In this document: positions 7,205 through 10,760 of the stretch, piece by piece
How positions within the stretch are numbered: the first letter of the stretch is position 1
How the letters are laid out: each line of letters starts with the position of its first letter
Assembly: GCA_905214855.1 (NCBI GenBank)
Contig: CAJMNU010000046.1
Coordinates: forward strand, 1-10,760
Length of the DNA: 10,760 nt
Direction: 5' to 3'
Source of the DNA: an uncultured bacterium
GTDB taxonomy: Bacteria; Bacillota; Clostridia; Lachnospirales; Lachnospiraceae
Made by a program: the position numbers and the translations under genes
The notes under the pieces: model-generated
What the model was told of the DNA's origin: nothing
What the model saw: only the letters and a program-made list of their open reading frames with translations
Database searches by the model: none

Positions 7205-7268
7205 AATGTCACGGCCGTAAGAAAAAAGAGTGGATAGTGTTCATTCTGCAGGGAAGGAAGAAGAGAAA

Positions 7269-8717
7269 ATGAGAAAAAGTAAACGATTGATGTCTTTGGG
7301 GTTAGCAGGCTTGATGGCAGCGTCCATGATGGTTGGATGCTCTTCCTCAGATAAGAAAGAGACAACAGCAGCTTCTGCGGGTACAACAGCAGCAGATACA
7401 GAAACAACAGCAGCAGCAACTCAGGCTGAGACAAAGAAAGAGTCAAGCGGAGACAAGACAAAGATCACTGTTTGGACGAATAACCGCCACGACTTAGAGT
7501 ACATGAATAAAGTGGTAGATGAATTTAATAATACCAATGATCATATTGAGATTGAGTATGTAGTGCAGACTGAGAATTATGAGAACCTGATCACAATGGC
7601 AACAAGTTCTGGACAGGCACCAGATGTATTTGGTTCTGTATCTACAAAAATGGTTGAGTTTGCAAACAACGGTATTACACAGCCGTTAAATCCATACATT
7701 ACAGATGAGTATAGAAAAGTCAATGAAGTAGAGCAGCATATGTATGAAGGCTTGAACTCCATTGGAGAAGATATTTACTGGGTTCCATGTGGCAAGAGAA
7801 GTGGTGCTAGAATCATTTATAATAAGGAAATTTTTGATAATTTAGGTCTGGAAGTTCCAGCAAAATTATCTGATATGGTAGATATCGCAAAACAGATCAC
7901 AGAGGCTGGAAATGGCGAATACTACGGTATCATCTTCCCAGGTGCAAGTGGTCCTTTCGAGAGATGGCTGGAGCATTCTGCTGAGAAGAGTGGTATTACA
8001 AGATATGACTATGTAAATGGTAAATTTGATTTTTCTGGATACAAACCATATCTGGAATTTGTACGTGAACTGTATGCAGCAAATGCAGTATTCCCAGGTT
8101 CTTCTTCTATCAAGATCGACCCAGCTCGTGTTCAGTTTGCTGAAGGTCATGTAGGTATCCACGGAAATGCATCTCAGGAAGCAACTGTATTGACAGAGCA
8201 GTTCCCAGCTACTATGGAGTGGGGTGTTGCAGATCTTCCTACATTGGATGGAACGATCAAAGGTGCACAGGCTTGTACAACAAACAATGGATATATGATG
8301 TCTGCAATCACAAAACATCCAGAGGAAGCATGGGAAGTAATTGAGTACTTTGGTTCCGAGGAAGTTCTGAAGGGATATCTGGAAGGTGGTTATACACTTC
8401 CAATGTCTAAATACATGGAAGAGAAAGTAGATATGAGCAAGATTGGCAGAATGGCAGATTTTGCAGGAGCAGACTACGAAGCAGTATATCCAGAAGTTCC
8501 GGCAGTTACTCCAGAGGGAGAAGATTGGCGTGACGCACTGTGGAACGCTTGTCTGCCAGAAGGTCCAAACATTGATGAGACTATTGAGAAGCTGAATAAG
8601 GCATACAATGAAGCATTGGATAAAGAGACAAAGATGGGTAAAGTAAAACGTCTTGTGATCAAGGATTATGATCCGCTGCATCCAAACGAAGGTACTATGG
8701 AGTATCTGTCTGAATAA
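7269..8717 (+). CDS. Sugar ABC transporter substrate-binding lipoprotein (CUT1 type)
   Basis: This 482-residue extracellular lipoprotein captures an oligosaccharide and delivers it to the membrane permeases. The start is ATG 7269, because GGAAGG (7252-7257) lies just upstream and the product begins with a classical lipoprotein signal, MRKSKRLMSLGLAGLMAASM. The lipobox MVGC puts the lipid-anchored Cys at residue 24. An in-frame GTG at 7230 would add 13 hydrophilic residues before the signal and has no ribosome site. Residues 25-70 are a Thr/Ala-rich flexible linker. ITVWTNNRHDLEYMNKVVDE begins the two-lobed family 1 binding fold, with SSGQAPDVFGSV and YWVPCGKRSGARIIYNKEIF as typical segments. 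A candidate activator-dependent promoter lies upstream and a hairpin separates it from the permease genes. The likely cargo, fucosylated glycans, is inferred only from the nearby fucosidase. Confidence 0.92.
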   Translation: MRKSKRLMSLGLAGLMAASMMVGCSSSDKKETTAASAGTTAADTETTAAATQAETKKESSGDKTKITVWTNNRHDLEYMNKVVDEFNNTNDHIEIEYVVQTENYENLITMATSSGQAPDVFGSVSTKMVEFANNGITQPLNPYITDEYRKVNEVEQHMYEGLNSIGEDIYWVPCGKRSGARIIYNKEIFDNLGLEVPAKLSDMVDIAKQITEAGNGEYYGIIFPGASGPFERWLEHSAEKSGITRYDYVNGKFDFSGYKPYLEFVRELYAANAVFPGSSSIKIDPARVQFAEGHVGIHGNASQEATVLTEQFPATMEWGVADLPTLDGTIKGAQACTTNNGYMMSAITKHPEEAWEVIEYFGSEEVLKGYLEGGYTLPMSKYMEEKVDMSKIGRMADFAGADYEAVYPEVPAVTPEGEDWRDALWNACLPEGPNIDETIEKLNKAYNEALDKETKMGKVKRLVIKDYDPLHPNEGTMEYLSE

Positions 8718-8753
8718 TGAACGTATGTAGATAGCTGAAAAGTAAAAGGCGGG

Positions 8754-8806
8754 GGTGCTGCAAAAATCGAAATTCAATAAAGGATTTTTGCAGTACTCTT
8801 CTCTTT
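8754..8806 (+). terminator. Intergenic hairpin between binding protein and permease genes
   Basis: CTGCAAAAATC (8758-8768) pairs perfectly with GATTTTTGCAG (8783-8793). The stem extends outward a few pairs with G-T wobbles, the loop is 14 bases, and a pyrimidine-rich CTTCTCTTTTCTTT follows. This is most likely a partial terminator or an RNA-stabilising structure that makes the binding protein more abundant than the permeases, a common arrangement in such operons. The run of T is interrupted, so read-through is expected. Confidence 0.65.
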
Positions 8807-8830
8807 TCTTTGGCTTTTGGAGGTGAGTGT

Positions 8831-9760
8831 ATGAAATCGAATTTAACTTTTTCACAAAAACTCAGAAAAAAATGGCTGAATGGGGATATCCCTATGTGGT
8901 TTATGCTGGCACCGACAATCTTTTTTATTGTGGTGATCTCATTATATCCATTCCTTTGGATCTGCCGTTATATTTTCTATGATTATAATGGATTCAAAGC
9001 GTACTATATTGGACTTGATAACTTTAAACGTGCATTTACAGATGAAATTTACTGGCAGAGTGTAGTACATACCTTTGAGTATGCGATTTTGAAATTGTTG
9101 TTTGTTATCCCATTGTCTCTGATTACAGCAGTTCTGCTGCAGAGAAAGCGTTTTGGAAGCGGTCTTTTTCAGGGAGTTTATTTCTTACCAACAGTTATCA
9201 GTTCTGCGGTATATAGTTTGATCTGGTACTTTATTTTTGCAACTTACAATGGTGTACTGAATGGATATCTTCAGGCAGGACATATTATCTCTCAGCCGAT
9301 TGACTGGTTGGGAAGTACAAAGACAGCAATGATCGCAGTTGTTATCGTAGCGATCTGGGGTGCATTTGGTAACTATATGATCCTTTTGATCTCTGGTTTG
9401 GCAGGAATTCCGGATGATGTGTATGAGAGTGCTAAGATTGATGGAGCATCTGGCGTGCAGACTTTCTTTAAAATCACACTTCCCATGTTAGGACCGGTTT
9501 TGAAGATGGTTATTATGCTTGCAGTTACCACTGCATTCAAGGATTATCAGTCTATTTTGGTATTGACCGGAGGTGGTCCAAATAACCGTACACATGTAAT
9601 GTTCTCTTATATTTATCAGTTGACATTTGGAACGGCAAACTCAGGAGCAAACTTGCAGATTGGCTATGGCTCTGTTTTGAGTATCTTCTCTGCAGTTATC
9701 GTAGGTATCATTACTTTGGTCTATTTGAGATTCAGTAAGAAGATGGATGAGGTATACTAA
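8831..9760 (+). CDS. Sugar ABC transporter permease (MalF/UgpA-like)
   Basis: This 309-residue membrane protein is one of two permease subunits of a CUT1 sugar importer. It has about six membrane segments, the first at about residues 25-45 (MWFMLAPTIFFIVVISLYPF). The cytoplasmic EAA loop, YESAKIDGASGVQTFFKITLP (about 198-218), contacts the ATPase subunit. TGGGPNNRTHVMFSYIY near the C-terminus is a typical MalF/UgpA-type segment. The start is ATG 8831, preceded by a strong GGAGG (8819-8823) 7 bases upstream; an in-frame TTG at 8810 lies before that ribosome site and is not used. The gene follows the binding protein after a hairpin and precedes the second permease by 19 bp. Substrate specificity cannot be read from the sequence. 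Confidence 0.93.
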   Translation: MKSNLTFSQKLRKKWLNGDIPMWFMLAPTIFFIVVISLYPFLWICRYIFYDYNGFKAYYIGLDNFKRAFTDEIYWQSVVHTFEYAILKLLFVIPLSLITAVLLQRKRFGSGLFQGVYFLPTVISSAVYSLIWYFIFATYNGVLNGYLQAGHIISQPIDWLGSTKTAMIAVVIVAIWGAFGNYMILLISGLAGIPDDVYESAKIDGASGVQTFFKITLPMLGPVLKMVIMLAVTTAFKDYQSILVLTGGGPNNRTHVMFSYIYQLTFGTANSGANLQIGYGSVLSIFSAVIVGIITLVYLRFSKKMDEVY

Positions 9761-9779
9761 GGAAAGGGGAAAATGAGTC

Positions 9780-10655
9780 ATGGCAAGAGAGAAAAAAACA
9801 CACGCGGTGGAATCCAAAAAGACAAAGGCGATCAACGCGGTGATCTTTGTGCTGCTTGCGATCCTGGCTGGATTGACAGCGTATCCGATCGTATACATTA
9901 TTTTGGGATCTTTTAAGACAAACAGTGAACTGGTAAGCGGTGGATTGAAGCTACTTCCAGATAAATTTGTCTTAGATAACTATATTCAGGCATGGGAAAT
10001 GGGAAATTTCTCACGTTACACCATGAACAGCTTGATCTTGAGCTTTGGTGTTATGTTTGTTTCTTTGTTTGTAACTAGTATGTCTGGTTACGTATTTGCA
10101 AGAAAAGAATTTAAATTAAAGAAATTGATTTATAATTCTATGGTTATGTTCATGTTTATCAATGTGGGAAGTACTGCACTGCGTCCTTTGTTTGAGCTAG
10201 CAGTTAAGTTAAATATGAACCAATCTTTGATCGCAGTTATCCTGATCTCAGCAGGAACCAGTCAGGCAACGTATGTATTCCTGATCCACGGTTTTATGAA
10301 TACAGTTCCGAAGGAACTGGATGAAGCAGCAAAAATGGATGGATGCAGTTTCTTTGGGATCTATTGGAGAGTGATCCTTCCGGTATTGAAACCAGCATTA
10401 GCTTCTGTAGCTCTGTTGTCTTTCAGAGGCGGATGGAACGAGTATATTCTTCCATTGATCTTTACTATGACAAATGAAAAACTTCGTCCTCTGACAGTAG
10501 GTGTCGTGGCATTGCAGAATGCAGGAGACGGAGCAGCAGCATGGAATATTCTGTTTGCAGGTTCTGCAATCTCTATCATTCCGATCATCATTGTATATCT
10601 GTTTGCAAGTAAACAGTTCATGGGTGGAATGACAAGTGGTGCTGTAAAAGGATGA
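9780..10655 (+). CDS. Sugar ABC transporter permease (MalG/UgpE-like)
   Basis: This 291-residue protein is the second permease subunit. It has a short basic N-terminus, about six membrane segments beginning at about residue 18 (INAVIFVLLAILAGLTAYPI), and the EAA loop ELDEAAKMDGCSFFGIYWRV (179-198) followed by ILP. RGGWNEYILPLIF (216-228) and the terminal KQFMGGMTSGAVKG are typical of the MalG/CarB group. The start is ATG 9780 with AAAGGGG (9764-9770) about 9 bases upstream; ATG 9773 is in another frame and closes no sensible product. The gene is the last of the operon and is followed by a terminator hairpin. No ATP-binding subunit gene follows, so the importer must use an ATPase encoded elsewhere, as MsmK/MsiK-type systems do. 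Confidence 0.93.
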   Translation: MAREKKTHAVESKKTKAINAVIFVLLAILAGLTAYPIVYIILGSFKTNSELVSGGLKLLPDKFVLDNYIQAWEMGNFSRYTMNSLILSFGVMFVSLFVTSMSGYVFARKEFKLKKLIYNSMVMFMFINVGSTALRPLFELAVKLNMNQSLIAVILISAGTSQATYVFLIHGFMNTVPKELDEAAKMDGCSFFGIYWRVILPVLKPALASVALLSFRGGWNEYILPLIFTMTNEKLRPLTVGVVALQNAGDGAAAWNILFAGSAISIIPIIIVYLFASKQFMGGMTSGAVKG

Positions 10656-10682
10656 TATATTTGGAAATTAAGATAAGAATAA

Positions 10683-10724
10683 GGGGTATCCATACTGATA
10701 TGGATGCCCCCATTCTGTTTTGCT
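10683..10724 (+). terminator. Terminator of the transporter operon
   Basis: GGGGTATCCATA (10683-10694) pairs with TATGGATGCCCC (10699-10710) across the loop CTGA. There are 11 Watson-Crick pairs and one G-T pair. CATTCTGTTTTGCT follows, a modest T tract. On the other strand the stem is followed by TTATTCTTATCTT, so it may also stop leftward transcription entering from the right. Nothing codes for protein from here to the window end at 10760. Confidence 0.75.
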
Positions 10725-10760
10725 AGATTAGTTCTAAAAGAGTTTTAAGAGTTTTATTTA

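Larger units (their letters stand above)
6919..7268. promoter_or_regulatory. Divergent control region between regulator and transporter
   Basis: This 350-bp region separates the leftward two-component genes from the rightward transporter genes and must hold both promoters. Seen in it are: an 11-bp tandem repeat overlapping a leftward TATAAT (6945-6969), a palindrome TGTGTAAATACACA (7026-7039), an inverted repeat GACAA-TAG-TTGTC (7045-7057), a cluster of GATAAAAAATG direct repeats (7129-7186) and a rightward TATACT (7199-7204). I saw nothing in 7081-7128. No match to a catabolite control (cre) site was found by eye. Confidence 0.65.

Noticed and set aside
7230..7268. GTG 7230 as the start of the binding protein
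   Set aside because: It would place 13 charged residues before the lipoprotein signal and lacks a ribosome site. ATG 7269 has both a proper site and an exact signal peptide start.
7359..7430. ACAACAGCAGCA-type repeats in the binding protein gene
   Set aside because: They encode the Thr/Ala-rich linker after the lipid-anchored Cys, which is common in lipoproteins of this group. They are not a mobile or CRISPR-like repeat.
7866..8855. 329-codon leftward frame opposite the binding protein gene
   Set aside because: It is the shadow of the strongly supported lipoprotein gene. The product is rich in Cys, Phe and Ile without domain motifs, and has no ribosome site context.

Overview
The window looks like chromosomal DNA of a gut-type Clostridia bacterium, most likely a Lachnospiraceae member. 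The reasons are a moderately AT-rich composition, strong AGGAGG-type ribosome sites, a stand-alone-type PurH C-terminus ending RLFHH, a YesM/YesN-type two-component pair beside a sugar ABC transporter, and a lipoprotein binding protein with a Thr/Ala-rich linker. The genus cannot be fixed from the sequence alone.

Layout. (1) Positions 1-310 hold the last 49 codons of a purH-type gene, an A-rich tail with a short direct repeat, and a strong terminator hairpin. (2) Positions 573-3531 hold two rightward genes: a MATE-family efflux protein and a cytoplasmic GH29 alpha-L-fucosidase. (3) Positions 3498-6918 hold a leftward pair: a YesN/AraC-type response regulator followed, with stop and start overlapping by one base, by a YesM-type sensor kinase. 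The kinase gene meets the fucosidase gene tail to tail and overlaps it by 34 bp. (4) Positions 6919-7268 are a divergent control region with direct repeats, palindromes and a candidate promoter. (5) Positions 7269-10655 hold a rightward CUT1-type sugar ABC transporter: binding lipoprotein, an intergenic hairpin, and two permeases, closed by a terminator hairpin near 10683-10724. No ATPase gene is present.

How it may work (inference): the kinase senses an extracellular ligand, and the regulator activates the divergent transporter promoter through direct repeats 21 bp apart. The transporter, using an ATPase encoded elsewhere, imports a fucosylated oligosaccharide that the cytoplasmic fucosidase trims. 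The MATE protein has no obvious role in this pathway.

The most notable observation is that the response regulator gene appears to be frameshifted inside its receiver domain. A perfect ribosome site and ATG at 6918 open one frame that reads MTSKNYLTLLLV. The rest of the receiver domain continues in another frame from about 6883, so the conserved acidic pair at the end of beta-strand 1 is damaged. This could be a real mutation, a slippage site or a sequencing error. Apart from that, the locus is an ordinary glycan-uptake island; I found no clear sign of a wholly new system, phage, insertion sequence, CRISPR array or RNA gene.
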